A stretch of DNA of 64,000 bases from Solibacillus sp040274725 (GCA_040274725.1 JBEMAQ010000003.1:160822-224821); one strand, 5' to 3'; shown: positions 26,161 to 34,214, numbered from the stretch's first letter. Translations and numbers: made by a program. Notes: generated by a model not told the origin, from the letters alone.

Positions 26161-27051
26161 TTATTTTCTCGCTTCGGCACGGTCTTTTAATCGCTTTAAA
26201 CGCCCATGATATTTCAAAATATTGGCTTGTGCTGCAATCGCCTCTTCCGTTGTAGGTTGTAAGTTCGCAATATTCCAATATTTTACAACAACATCCAACA
26301 CTTGGTCAAAGAATTGTAACGGACCATAATTTGCCTCGATCGCAATGGTTTTCATACGCTCTTCAAAGTCAGGCATAATAACCCCTGGCATAGAAAAATT
26401 AATAATAACCTTTTCAAAAAATACAATGAAATTCGGATCAAGCTCTAGATGCGCTTTCACTGTATCGCGGTAAAATGCATAATGCAACGCCTCATCCTTC
26501 GCTAAACGTCGGAGTAATGTCGCTAAATCTGGATCATGCGGACCTGCTATTCTTGCTACATTATTATAGAAAACAAGTGTCGCTAACTCTTGTAACGATG
26601 TATAAGCCATCGTCGCTAATGGATTCGTAAATTCCGGGAACCAACCCGTTTCCACTACTCGCTTTCTTAATGCATGCAATCTTGCAGGGTTTACATTTCT
26701 TGTCACTAATAAATACGTTTCCAGCAAGTTCGAGTGCTGATCCTCTTCAGCTGTCCATGTACGAACAAATTCGCTAATGACATCCATTGAATTTTTAAAC
26801 GTATAATCTAAATGCGTTGTGTACCATGGTAAATTTACCTCTGTCAGCAATGCTGTTTCAATGGCAATAATGACCCCTTCAGGAAGAGTAACTTGACTCT
26901 CCTCCCATGGCACTCGTTTAAATGACATCGCCTTGTCCCAAGGTATAAACTCATGGTAACTCCAGTCAATATTGGCAGCGCGTTCCTTATGTAATTCATA
27001 TAATTCCTTAATGCGTGGCTCTAAACGCATATCCAAATCCGAATTCAGCAT
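26161..27051 (-). CDS. acyl-[acyl-carrier-protein] desaturase
   Basis: 296-residue ferritin-like di-iron enzyme of the fatty acid desaturase type 2 family. Iron-binding motifs are seen as E in ALLTEVNLP, EEDQH (ExxH), E in SLQELATLV and DEALHYAFYRD (ExxH). It would introduce a double bond into acyl-ACP using O2 and reduced ferredoxin or flavodoxin. This soluble type is common in actinobacteria and plants and less usual in Bacillales, which mostly use membrane desaturases (Des). It lies at the edge of the decayed region, so transfer is possible. Confidence 0.88.
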   Translation of the reverse strand: MLNSDLDMRLEPRIKELYELHKERAANIDWSYHEFIPWDKAMSFKRVPWEESQVTLPEGVIIAIETALLTEVNLPWYTTHLDYTFKNSMDVISEFVRTWTAEEDQHSNLLETYLLVTRNVNPARLHALRKRVVETGWFPEFTNPLATMAYTSLQELATLVFYNNVARIAGPHDPDLATLLRRLAKDEALHYAFYRDTVKAHLELDPNFIVFFEKVIINFSMPGVIMPDFEERMKTIAIEANYGPLQFFDQVLDVVVKYWNIANLQPTTEEAIAAQANILKYHGRLKRLKDRAEARK

Positions 27052-27381
27052 AATAATCCCCTTTTATTCCCTATTTTAACATCAAAATAATTTTATCACA
27101 TAATATCCTTTTATTCCTATAAATCATTATCCATATTGGTTAAACAAATATTCTAGAATGCCGAGGTTGTGGCTCAAATCATTTCAAAGTAACAAAAATT
27201 GGCTCTATTAGTATAGCGTCTTTATAAATAATAGAAAATACTGATAGATCTAATAAATCGTGAAGTAATAATTGAAATTGCTCTACTATAACTTAATTGA
27301 TAGAACTTAAAAATAGCTGAAAATTCATTTTAAACGCAAGTCTTTCTTTTATAATTGGAAAGAACTCAGCGTTTTTCTTAT
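27052..27381. other. non-coding gap
   Basis: AT-rich and without a supported gene. The bases next to 27051 must hold the promoter of the desaturase gene; the rest probably is debris next to the resolvase remnant. Confidence 0.4.
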
Positions 27382-27661
27382 TTATATATCCGCCTCGCAC
27401 TCTCCCGCTTCAAAGTAGCCACCGAAATACCCGTCATCTCCAAACGAACGCTCTTTCTTCAGCTCCATCGCATGGTCCAGCTGCGCCTTCGTAAACTTCT
27501 TCGGCCGACCTTCCCGGTAATCCTCCCGCTGCTTCGCAATTGCCTTACCTTCTTGCGTTCTTTCTATTATCATGTTGCGCTCCATCATTGTATTTTCAAG
27601 CAAGCCAACATTCAGCACATGGACCTTCACATTCCGTGCAAACAGCTGCTCAATAATGCTT
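27382..27661 (-). pseudogene. serine recombinase (resolvase) remnant
   Basis: About 93 codons match the middle of Tn3/Tn552-type resolvases: IIEQLFARNVKVHVLN, then ERNMIIERTQEGKAIAKQ, then REGRPKKFTKAQLDHAMEL. The catalytic N-terminus is missing (a TGA precedes the homology), and after KKERSF the helix-turn-helix end is replaced by unrelated residues. It is the wreck of a mobile element. Confidence 0.8.
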
Positions 27662-27977
27662 CACACAATTTTAAATACTCTATACGAAAAATAACTAAAA
27701 TTTCGTCTCACCAAACTTGCGTAAGAACTATTATTTTAGCGTTTACCTAGCTAAAATTACTTATCTTTTTAAATAACCTTTTCATTTTTCTTTTCACCAA
27801 CTACCAAATCCCCCTAAAAAACGAAAATTAATACCAAAAATAACTACTTTTAATCCCCCATCAAAAAAAATACAGATTATTTCGCTTGCTCAAAGAAGTC
27901 CTTTACGTTATATTGAATGCAATGAAGTACAGTGTATTTCATTACATCAAAATTCGAATCTGAAAGGGGTAAGTAAT
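27662..27977. other. AT-rich gap upstream of the accessory cluster
   Basis: Very AT-rich with homopolymer runs. The only clear feature is the 29-bp palindrome just before the next gene, listed separately. Confidence 0.4.
27918..27946. promoter_or_regulatory. 29-bp near-perfect palindrome, putative operator
   Basis: Arms TGCAATGAAGTACA and TGTATTTCATTACA flank one G; 12 of 14 positions pair. It lies 31 bases before the start of the 182-residue protein gene, where an operator would sit. It does not match Fur, PerR, LexA or FadR boxes that I know. Confidence 0.5.
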
Positions 27978-28526
27978 ATGGATTTAACAGCAAAAATTGC
28001 ATCACTTGACGAACATGCTTTAGCTACTGTATTAACCGAATCTCAAAGAACACGTGTAACGCAAGATTTAACAGCGGAGGCAATCAAAGAAAAGCTTCCA
28101 ACAACGCCTTTACTACGTGAATATTTATTAACAGAGGTCGAAACAAATGTCATTGCGCAGGCAGCTACAGTCTACGTGAATGTTTATTTGAAATCGGACT
28201 TACTTCACGATGACCTTGTCATGGATGGAATCAATTATATTGAAGATATTTTAGGGCTAACGAATAACGCCAGCGAGTTCACAAAAAATCGTGAACAAAT
28301 TAAAGCATTACACTTAGACGAAAATAATTTCTACGGCGAAGCGCTTTCGTTAGCGGAGGATTATTTATCTGGCTACGACGAGGAAGAGCTTGAGCATTTA
28401 GGTGAAGATTTCGGGCCTGAACAACTATTTGATCAGCTCATGATTTTCATGATTTTTTACAAATCAGGTTCGCTCTCTCTTGACGAAATCGTAGCTGAAC
28501 AGGAGAAAATTTTAAGGGGCGAGTAA
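27978..28526 (+). CDS. hypothetical protein, acidic, helical
   Basis: 182 residues, acidic and predicted mostly helical; no transmembrane segment, no signal peptide, no motif I recognise. GAAAGGGG lies 9 bases before the ATG. The following 81-residue gene starts two bases after its stop, so the pair is a tight operon. Its place next to a palindrome, and with a small partner, would suit a regulatory or toxin-antitoxin-like pair, but no such family is recognised. Confidence 0.6.
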   Translation: MDLTAKIASLDEHALATVLTESQRTRVTQDLTAEAIKEKLPTTPLLREYLLTEVETNVIAQAATVYVNVYLKSDLLHDDLVMDGINYIEDILGLTNNASEFTKNREQIKALHLDENNFYGEALSLAEDYLSGYDEEELEHLGEDFGPEQLFDQLMIFMIFYKSGSLSLDEIVAEQEKILRGE

Positions 28527-28528
28527 GT

Positions 28529-28774
28529 ATGTCAGAACGTTACAAAATTAACGACGTCTATTCCACAATTTCATTACGTGTAGATGAAGAGCTGTACAAA
28601 AAAATCGAGTTAATTATTGCCTTCCATTCCACGACGCTCGTGAAGCCAACAAAGGTAGACATTATTAAAGGCTTAATCAATAACGAAATCGAGCGTATGC
28701 GACAAGAGGATAATGGAAAATGCAGGTTAATTGAACAGGCGATTCACCAAAAACTAAATGAGGAAAAAAAATAG
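28529..28774 (+). CDS. small hypothetical protein, possible ribbon-helix-helix fold
   Basis: 81 residues: a beta-like ISLRVDEELYKKIELIIAF followed by helices (TKVDIIKGLINNEIERM). The STISLRVDEELYKKIE pattern resembles the start of CopG/Arc-type DNA-binding proteins. It directly follows the 182-residue gene and could be the repressor acting on the upstream palindrome (inference). Confidence 0.55.
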   Translation: MSERYKINDVYSTISLRVDEELYKKIELIIAFHSTTLVKPTKVDIIKGLINNEIERMRQEDNGKCRLIEQAIHQKLNEEKK

Positions 28775-28799
28775 CAGCTTTATTTCCTGTCATTTAGCG

Positions 28800-28837
28800 C
28801 TAACGTACAGCAAAGCAACTAGCTAGCTGTACGTTAG
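28800..28837. terminator. terminator-like hairpin
   Basis: Perfect 12-bp stem CTAACGTACAGC / GCTGTACGTTAG with a 14-base loop, 25 bases after the 81-residue gene. The T-run is weak (ATTTATAC). Confidence 0.5.
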
Positions 28838-29024
28838 ATTTATACGCAACTCCCCTTTCGCACGCATTTGTTTTCTTTCAACGAGCTCATACGCAAACAA
28901 TCCGCAGCGAAGAACGTCCACACCATTCACCTAGAGTCATGATCATTCATTTTCAGCACATCACTAGAATCACATCCAGTAAAATCATTGAACGTTCAAA
29001 TTTTATAAAAGGGATGATGCAAAT

Positions 29025-29964
29025 ATGATTAACGAACAATTAATTTATTTTGATGAACTCACCGCTCACCGCGCGCATTTAGCAAACGTGCTAGACGACC
29101 CAGCCTTACGCGGTGTAAAAACAAGCGTCGTTGAAAAGTACTCCGACCAGGCGCATTTCATTTATTAGCTCTTGCAAAATGCAGATGATGCAAAGGCAAC
29201 GGAGGTACACTTCAAGCTCACGCAAAATCATTTAGTATTTATTCATAACGGCACGCGCCATTTCTCTATTTCCAATCAAAAAAACGAGCTAGACGATAAG
29301 CAAAAAGGGCTGTTAGGTGACTTAAATGCGATTACGTCGATTGCGAACTCAAGTAAAATCGAGACCTCTATCGGGAAATTTGGCGTAGGCTTTAAATCGG
29401 TGTTCCAATATACATTAACACCGCATATTTATGATCCACACATCGCGTTTAAAATTCATAGCTTTATCGTGCCTGAGCGTTTACAGGAGGACTATCCAGG
29501 TCGTAAACCTGATCAAACCGTCTTCGTATTTCCTTTCGACCACCCAGACCGTCCTGCATCTATTGCGTTTGCAGATATTGCAGAAAAGCTTCGTACGCTG
29601 GACTATCCGATTTTATTTTTACCGAATTTATTATCCATTTCCTTTGATATTTTAGGTAAATCCGGCTTTTATAAAAAGGATATTACACAGCCCACGGTGA
29701 AGGACAGCACACGGCAGCAGCTCGTTACGTTAACACAGCATAACGGACAATCGCTTCAAGAAGAGCAACTTTGGATGTTTACACGTAAAACAGAGGACGG
29801 CTTCTCTTACTCGGTCGGTTATTTTGTCGACAAAGATGGACAGCTCATGCCGAAGCAGCACGCGGCGTTTTGCTTCTTCCCGACGAAAGAAGTCACAAAT
29901 TTAAACTTTATTGTGCATGCGCCGTTCTTATTAACCGATAGTCGTGAAGGCATTCATACGTCGT
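29025..29964 (+). pseudogene. GHKL (HSP90/sacsin-like) ATPase, amber-interrupted and 3'-truncated
   Basis: The frame begins at ATG 29025 after AAAGGGATG and reads into HFIY, then TAG (29166-29168), then LLQNADDAKAT. The expected motif is (E)LLQNADDA, the N-box of GHKL ATPases, so the amber replaces the catalytic-site glutamate codon (GAG to TAG is one change). After it come SIGKFGVGFKSVFQ (G-box) and a sacsin-like continuation to LLTDSREGIHTS. There the homology stops in mid protein and sequence of another gene begins. Relatives are usually around or above 1000 residues. Confidence 0.8.
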
Positions 29965-30327
29965 TGGTACGGATTAAAATCATCAATGGAACAGACTTTT
30001 TTTGAAGAACGGTCAAATGATTCTAAATTGATTAGACTTTTTTCTATAAAGAATCAGCATGCACTAGAGATGGCTGCATATGAGCAATTGGACAAGGTTG
30101 ATGTACTTGTGACGCATATTCCCCCTATCTATATCAATAGCTATTTAATAGACCGCTCGCCTACTTGTTATTTAAATCAATTGAAAATGGTAAAGGCAAA
30201 GCATTACGTATTTGGGCATTGTCACGAGCAGGAAGTGTATGAACATCAAGACGCGATGTACTATATTAATGCACTTGGTTATCCTGATGAAAAATTGCCA
30301 CAAAAAATGCGTGTCTTTACTGTGTAG
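29965..30327 (+). pseudogene. C-terminal half of a calcineurin-like metallophosphoesterase
   Basis: From the codons for WYGLKSSMEQTFF onward the sequence aligns with the last 120 residues of the intact metallophosphoesterase at 32052-32804 (NDSKLIR, VDVLVTHIPP, FGHCHEQEVYE, YINALGYP). The N-terminal half with the DLH and GNHD metal motifs is missing. It is joined directly to the broken ATPase, which indicates a single deletion that removed the 3' part of one gene and the 5' part of the next. Confidence 0.8.
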
Positions 30328-30336
30328 GAGGTCACG

Positions 30337-30708
30337 ATGAAAGTGAATGTGTATTTAGATGATTTGCGTGATTGTCCAAAAGGCTTTACGCTAGCAAAAA
30401 ATATTGATGAGTTGAAAGATTTGATTGCGGCTCACGAGATTACAATTTTGTCGTTAGATCATGATTTAGGAACAGACGCTTATGGGCAACTACTGCCAAC
30501 TGGCTATGATTTCGTCAAGTAGTTTTGTGAAGAAGGTTTGTTTGTAGAGCAGCTGTACTTACATACGGATAATATCGTAGGAAAAGACAATATGTATAGT
30601 CTGTTAAAGGCTGCTCAAAAACGAGGCTTTATTTCACAGGAGATTGAGGTGTATCCACGACCATTTACGCCAAATAAGTATTCGGGAAATCGTGACGTCT
30701 GGACTTAA
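30337..30708 (+). pseudogene. cyclic-phosphate processing receiver (cpRec)-like domain, amber-interrupted
   Basis: Reads VNVYLDDLRDCPKGF, then LSLDHDLGTD, GYDFVK, then TAG (30520-30522), then FCEEGLFVEQLYLHTDN and PFTPNKYSGNRDVWT to TAA; 123 residues if the amber is read through. The paired acidic residues DD and DHDLG are typical of the small receiver-like family called cyclic-phosphate processing receiver, predicted to act on 2',3'-cyclic phosphate RNA ends. The good conservation on both sides of the amber suggests a recent mutation. GGAGG precedes the start. Confidence 0.7.
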
Positions 30709-30749
30709 ATTTCCCTTTAGTACCCATATTGGAAGGAGGAAAAAATAGT

Positions 30750-31331
30750 ATGACCGAAACGTTAAAGAAGCTCCATGAAGTCGTCATTTTCGACCTGGAG
30801 GGGACGTGTGATGACAAGTCACTCGTATTTAATTTTGATAATGAAACGATTGAAATTGGGGCAGTTAAAATGATGGATCACGAAATTGTCGGCGAGTTTT
30901 CAGCATTTATCAAACCTCGCGATACAGCCATCACCCCTTTTTGCACAGAGCTGACAACGATTACGGCAGCGGATGTCGAGGAGGCACCTGATTTTTTAAC
31001 GGTGATACAAGCATTCGGCCAATTTGTCGGCAATGCCAAAATTTTATCATGGGGGAAATATGACCGTAACCAGCTGGCGAAAGATTTTGAACGTCACAAT
31101 ACTGAGCTTCCGAAATGGCTACAGCGCCATCTGAATCTCAAAGCCGAGTTTGCCCAGTATAAAGGTGTTCGTTTATGTGTTATGAAACGTGCACTTGCAC
31201 ACTGTAATATCCCACTCGAAGGCACGCACCACCGTGGAATTGATGATGCGCGAAACATCGCCAAAATCTATCTGCAAATGAAGCAAGAGCTCGACCCGTA
31301 CTTCTCGGTTAAACAAAAAAGAAAAAGGTGA
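30750..31331 (+). CDS. DEDDh 3'-5' exonuclease (ERI1/KapD-like)
   Basis: 193 residues with the exonuclease motifs: FDLEGT (Exo I, DxE), WGKYDRNQL (Exo II) and HRGIDDARNIAKI (Exo III, HxxxxD). The ERI1-type group degrades RNA 3' ends; the B. subtilis relative KapD is also in this group. The ATG at 30750 follows GGAAGGAGG by 9 bases. It is followed 6 bases later by a phosphoesterase gene, so the three genes 30750-32804 form an operon. Confidence 0.85.
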   Translation: MTETLKKLHEVVIFDLEGTCDDKSLVFNFDNETIEIGAVKMMDHEIVGEFSAFIKPRDTAITPFCTELTTITAADVEEAPDFLTVIQAFGQFVGNAKILSWGKYDRNQLAKDFERHNTELPKWLQRHLNLKAEFAQYKGVRLCVMKRALAHCNIPLEGTHHRGIDDARNIAKIYLQMKQELDPYFSVKQKRKR

Positions 31332-31337
31332 TTTCGT

Positions 31338-32051
31338 ATGCGGTTATTTGTAATTAGTGATATACACGGCATGTTCACCCCCTTTGAGCAGCTGCTTAGC
31401 TATTGGCAGCCAGAGGACAAGCTTGTACTACTTGGGGATTTGGTGGATCGTGGTCCTCAATCGTTAGCAGTTATCCAAAGAGCGATGCAGCTACAAGCAG
31501 CGTATGGCGACCAAGTCGTGTATTGTATGGGCAATCACGATAAAATGTTGTTAGATTTTATCGCCTCCCCTTTAGTGCAGCGTGTGCTGTATTTTCAAAA
31601 TGGTGGACGTAAGACGATGCAGTCTTTTCTGAAGGATACACCAGCTGAAGTAAAAGAGCGAAATGCGGTGGAACAGGCTTCTTATGTACAGCAGCACTTT
31701 GCGGAGGAGCTTGCCTTTTTAGCAAGTGGCAAGCTCTATGACATCATCGGCAATGTGTTATTAACACATGCTGGGTTTGATTCGAGTAGTAATGATTTGG
31801 CTCATTCAACAGATAACGATTTCTTATGGATACGTGAGCATTATCAACGCCAAAATCAGACGCCTTATGTGAATGTATTTGGTCACACACCGACAATACT
31901 TATTCATAAAATGGATGATGTTTGGATTAGCGAGGATCGTACCTACATTGGGATTGACGGTGGCTGTGCATTCGGTGGGCAGTTAAATGCGGTTCTACTA
32001 ACAGAACAAGGCGAAATCGTTGAAACATATTTCGTGAAAGGTGAAGTGTAA
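31338..32051 (+). CDS. PrpE/ApaH-like metallophosphatase
   Basis: 237-residue calcineurin-like phosphatase of the PPP type with FVISDIHGMF, LLGDLVDRGP, CMGNHDKML, LTHAG and VFGHTPT, all metal-binding motifs in order. The closest known activities are Ap4A hydrolysis (PrpE) or Ser/Thr phosphatase. The stop codon TAA is followed immediately by the ATG of the next gene. Confidence 0.85.
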   Translation: MRLFVISDIHGMFTPFEQLLSYWQPEDKLVLLGDLVDRGPQSLAVIQRAMQLQAAYGDQVVYCMGNHDKMLLDFIASPLVQRVLYFQNGGRKTMQSFLKDTPAEVKERNAVEQASYVQQHFAEELAFLASGKLYDIIGNVLLTHAGFDSSSNDLAHSTDNDFLWIREHYQRQNQTPYVNVFGHTPTILIHKMDDVWISEDRTYIGIDGGCAFGGQLNAVLLTEQGEIVETYFVKGEV

Positions 32052-32804
32052 ATGTTGCAGATTGATTATATTTCGGATTTGCATTTAGATTTTCATGTGT
32101 CAATGGATTCATCGGTTTGGCTAGCGAAGACATCATTCTTTTTGTCAAAGCTATTACCAGAGGAAAAGGGCGATATTTTAGTGATTGCAGGTGATTTATC
32201 GCATCATAATGAGCAATCGTATAATATATTGAAATTTTTTAGTGCCGTTTATGACCAAGTGTTATTTGTGATGGGCAATCATGATTATTATGTACTGCCT
32301 GGTGAGCCGTTTCAACAGAGCAAACAGCGTGAGACAGATTTACTCACATTTGTGAAGGATGCACCGAATGTACGCTGCTTGTCTTATTTTGAGAAGTTCG
32401 ACTATCGCGGGGTGACGTTTGCAGGGGCGACGAGTTGGTACCCTCTTCAAACCGAGCAAGAGCAGTGTGTTTTTTATCATTCAATGAACGATTCTAAGCT
32501 CATCAGAGAGTTCGATATCGCCGCTACACACCAAGTAGAAATGCAGGCATTTGCGGAGTTAGAGCCAGTAAATGTGCTCATTACGCATGTGCCACCAACG
32601 CGCATTGATAGCCATGATTTTTGGGGCTCGACGGATTGCTTTTTAAATACATTGCCTTCTTCCGCCGCCAAAGTCTTCATTTTTGGCCATAGTCATGAGC
32701 AGCACGTCTATGAAAAAGACAACGCCGTATATTGTATTAATGCCCTTGGCTATCCGCGTGAAGGGTTAGCGCAAAAAATTCGTTCTATCGTAGTACGGGA
32801 TTAA
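32052..32804 (+). CDS. calcineurin-like metallophosphoesterase
   Basis: 250 residues with YISDLHLDFH, IAGDLSHH, VMGNHDYY, ITHVPPTRIDSHDF and FGHSHEQHVY, a complete metallophosphoesterase motif set. It is the intact paralogue of the half-gene at 29965-30327. Substrate unknown. It starts directly after the stop of the upstream phosphatase gene and so depends on coupled translation. Confidence 0.85.
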   Translation: MLQIDYISDLHLDFHVSMDSSVWLAKTSFFLSKLLPEEKGDILVIAGDLSHHNEQSYNILKFFSAVYDQVLFVMGNHDYYVLPGEPFQQSKQRETDLLTFVKDAPNVRCLSYFEKFDYRGVTFAGATSWYPLQTEQEQCVFYHSMNDSKLIREFDIAATHQVEMQAFAELEPVNVLITHVPPTRIDSHDFWGSTDCFLNTLPSSAAKVFIFGHSHEQHVYEKDNAVYCINALGYPREGLAQKIRSIVVRD

Positions 32805-32816
32805 ATCAGCACCTTT

Positions 32817-32853
32817 AATAAAAGCCACAAATAGATCATTTGCGGCTTTTATT
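32817..32853 (+). terminator. terminator after the exonuclease/phosphoesterase operon
   Basis: Stem AATAAAAGCCACAAAT / ATTTGCGGCTTTTATT, one mismatch, 5-base loop, followed by AGTAAT; it lies 12 bases after the operon. Confidence 0.75.
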
Positions 32854-32883
32854 AGTAATATTAGTTCTTAACAATCGAAGTCG

Positions 32884-33270
32884 CTACCATTTTGTCAGGC
32901 TAAGTAATTCCTCACATCTCCGTTTAACATTCGTCCACTGCGTGTCAGATCCAAAAAGTTTGTAAAATACTTTTTTAGTTCCTCGTCTATTCACATAATC
33001 TAAAATTTTTTGTACAAATGAAGTATCCTCTAGCCTACGATAAGCACGTCTCGCCACTTGCTGCAACGTTACACCCGTATACGTTACACTTAACGCTTGT
33101 GGATGTACAAATGTTAAAGCACAATTATGATCGAGTAATGGATGCAGCCCTACTAAATCACCAGTGTCTGTATTTACTTGAAACCCCCAATTAAATGAAT
33201 GCCGATCAACATTGTCAATAATATAATCGATGACCAACATCTGCCTAAACGCCAGTTTCTTGTTTAGGAA
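32884..33270 (-). pseudogene. HipA-like kinase C-terminal fragment
   Basis: About 128 codons beginning LAFRQMLVIDYIIDNVDRHSFN then LVGLHPLLDHNCAL, which match the catalytic-loop (DRHxxN) and metal-loop region of HipA-like kinases. The N-terminal lobe is absent. The frame is blocked upstream by TGA at 33273. A well-placed ATG with GAGGTGG (33274) opens a different frame that ends at TAG after nine codons, consistent with a frameshift in the old 5' part. A complete HipA toxin would need about 200 more residues. Confidence 0.65.
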
Positions 33271-33336
33271 TCATGGTCGCACCACCTCTAGTTAATTAAC
33301 TTAATTATACAATGTAGGTGAACAAGAAAAAAGAAA

Positions 33337-33376
33337 AGGAGCTAGTTGGAACGGAAATCCGTTCCAACTAGCTCCT
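33337..33376 (-). terminator. 40-bp palindrome acting as terminator
   Basis: Two perfect 19-base arms beginning AGGAGCTAGTT with only AA between them. On the minus strand the stem is followed by TTTCTTTTTTC. The stop codon of the GNAT remnant lies inside it. The stem is unusually long for a simple terminator. Confidence 0.65.
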
Positions 33377-33605
33377 CAATAAATTTACTGGACTTTTTCA
33401 GCAGCCTCCCACTTATTTTGGGGGCATTTCGCTGTAAGTAAAATAGGGATAATGAACAATGAGGATTTGCTTGACCAAACCATTCTTCACAAAATTCTAG
33501 GGCCTCTGATTCGAATGGAGCCATTTTTGTTTCTATCCCTGCTTCATAAATTCGTTTCACATCTTGGCCATCTTCACTTGTAATAAACCGAACTTTCATT
33601 GCCAC
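33342..33605 (-). pseudogene. N-terminal remnant of a GNAT acetyltransferase
   Basis: The first 50 codons (VRFITSEDGQDVKRIYEAGI, then ETKMAPFESEA and CEEWFGQANPHC) look like the start of phosphinothricin-acetyltransferase-type GNAT proteins. After NPHCS (about 33455) the sequence loses all similarity and ends inside a palindrome, so the acetyl-CoA binding part is gone. GAGGG precedes the GTG start. The same GNAT group includes ArsN1 from arsenic loci, which would suit the neighbouring ars genes. Confidence 0.55.
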
Positions 33606-33648
33606 AGGCTAACCCTCATTTAGAATGATTATTAAAGTAGTGAAAAAT

Positions 33649-33667
33649 AGTTGTATTTTACAAGTAT
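33649..33667. promoter_or_regulatory. 19-bp repeated promoter motif, copy 1 (putative MarR operator)
   Basis: AGTTGTATTTTACAAGTAT, 31 bases before the MarR-type gene. The same motif recurs before the flavoprotein gene with 15 of 19 bases identical (AGTTG.A...TACAAGTAT). The TTGTA...TACAA arrangement is a short inverted repeat. Confidence 0.55.
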
Positions 33668-33698
33668 ATCTGTTTTACTTTAATATAGAGGTGACCGA

Positions 33699-34145
33699 AT
33701 GGAAAACAAACGCGAGATTTTTCACATACTCACACGAAGATTTGGCTTATTAAATAAAAATTGTTGCTCTGTAGGATCGTTTGAAATCTCTCCAATCCAA
33801 AGTCATATTCTTTATGAAATTGATAAACAGCAGACACCTTCTATGCAACAAATTGCTGAATCTTTAGCGATGGATATCACGACTTTCAGTAGACAAATAC
33901 AAACACTCATTAAACTAGAATTAGTGAAGAAAACACCTTCTGAACAAGATAAGCGTGTGTCCATTTTAAACTTAACGACACAAGGTAAATTTGTTGCTAC
34001 AACAATCGATAAATCGATGAACGCCTATTTAGAAGAAGTATTCTCTCATATGAATGATTTTGAAAAAGACACGGTCCTTCGTTCGATTCAGCTTCTAAAT
34101 GAAGCGATGTCTAAATCGACGGTATGCTGTACCCCCATTTACTAA
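33699..34145 (+). CDS. MarR-type regulator with cysteine pairs
   Basis: 148 residues with a MarR winged helix (QIAESLAMDITTFSRQIQTLIKLELVKKTPSEQDKRVSILNLT). Two vicinal cysteine pairs, Cys22-Cys23 near the N-terminus and Cys143-Cys144 near the C-terminus, are unusual and could bind arsenite or another soft metal, or act as redox switches. Gene order MarR then flavoprotein, and the shared 19-bp motif before each, suggest it controls itself and the next gene. Confidence 0.85.
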   Translation: MENKREIFHILTRRFGLLNKNCCSVGSFEISPIQSHILYEIDKQQTPSMQQIAESLAMDITTFSRQIQTLIKLELVKKTPSEQDKRVSILNLTTQGKFVATTIDKSMNAYLEEVFSHMNDFEKDTVLRSIQLLNEAMSKSTVCCTPIY

Positions 34146-34178
34146 GCAAGAATTCTCTTGCTTTTTACTTTATCATAT

Positions 34179-34197
34179 AGTTGCAAAATACAAGTAT
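34179..34197. promoter_or_regulatory. 19-bp repeated promoter motif, copy 2
   Basis: AGTTGCAAAATACAAGTAT, 17 bases before the flavoprotein start, matches copy 1 at 33649. A repressor bound here would cover the ribosome binding region. Confidence 0.55.
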
Positions 34198-34214
34198 TTT
34201 AGGAGGAGTTTAAA

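Noticed and set aside
28700..30710. Genetic code with reassigned TAG
   Set aside because: TAG closes an intact gene at 28772-28774, and both in-frame ambers are in genes that show other damage or are single-step mutations.
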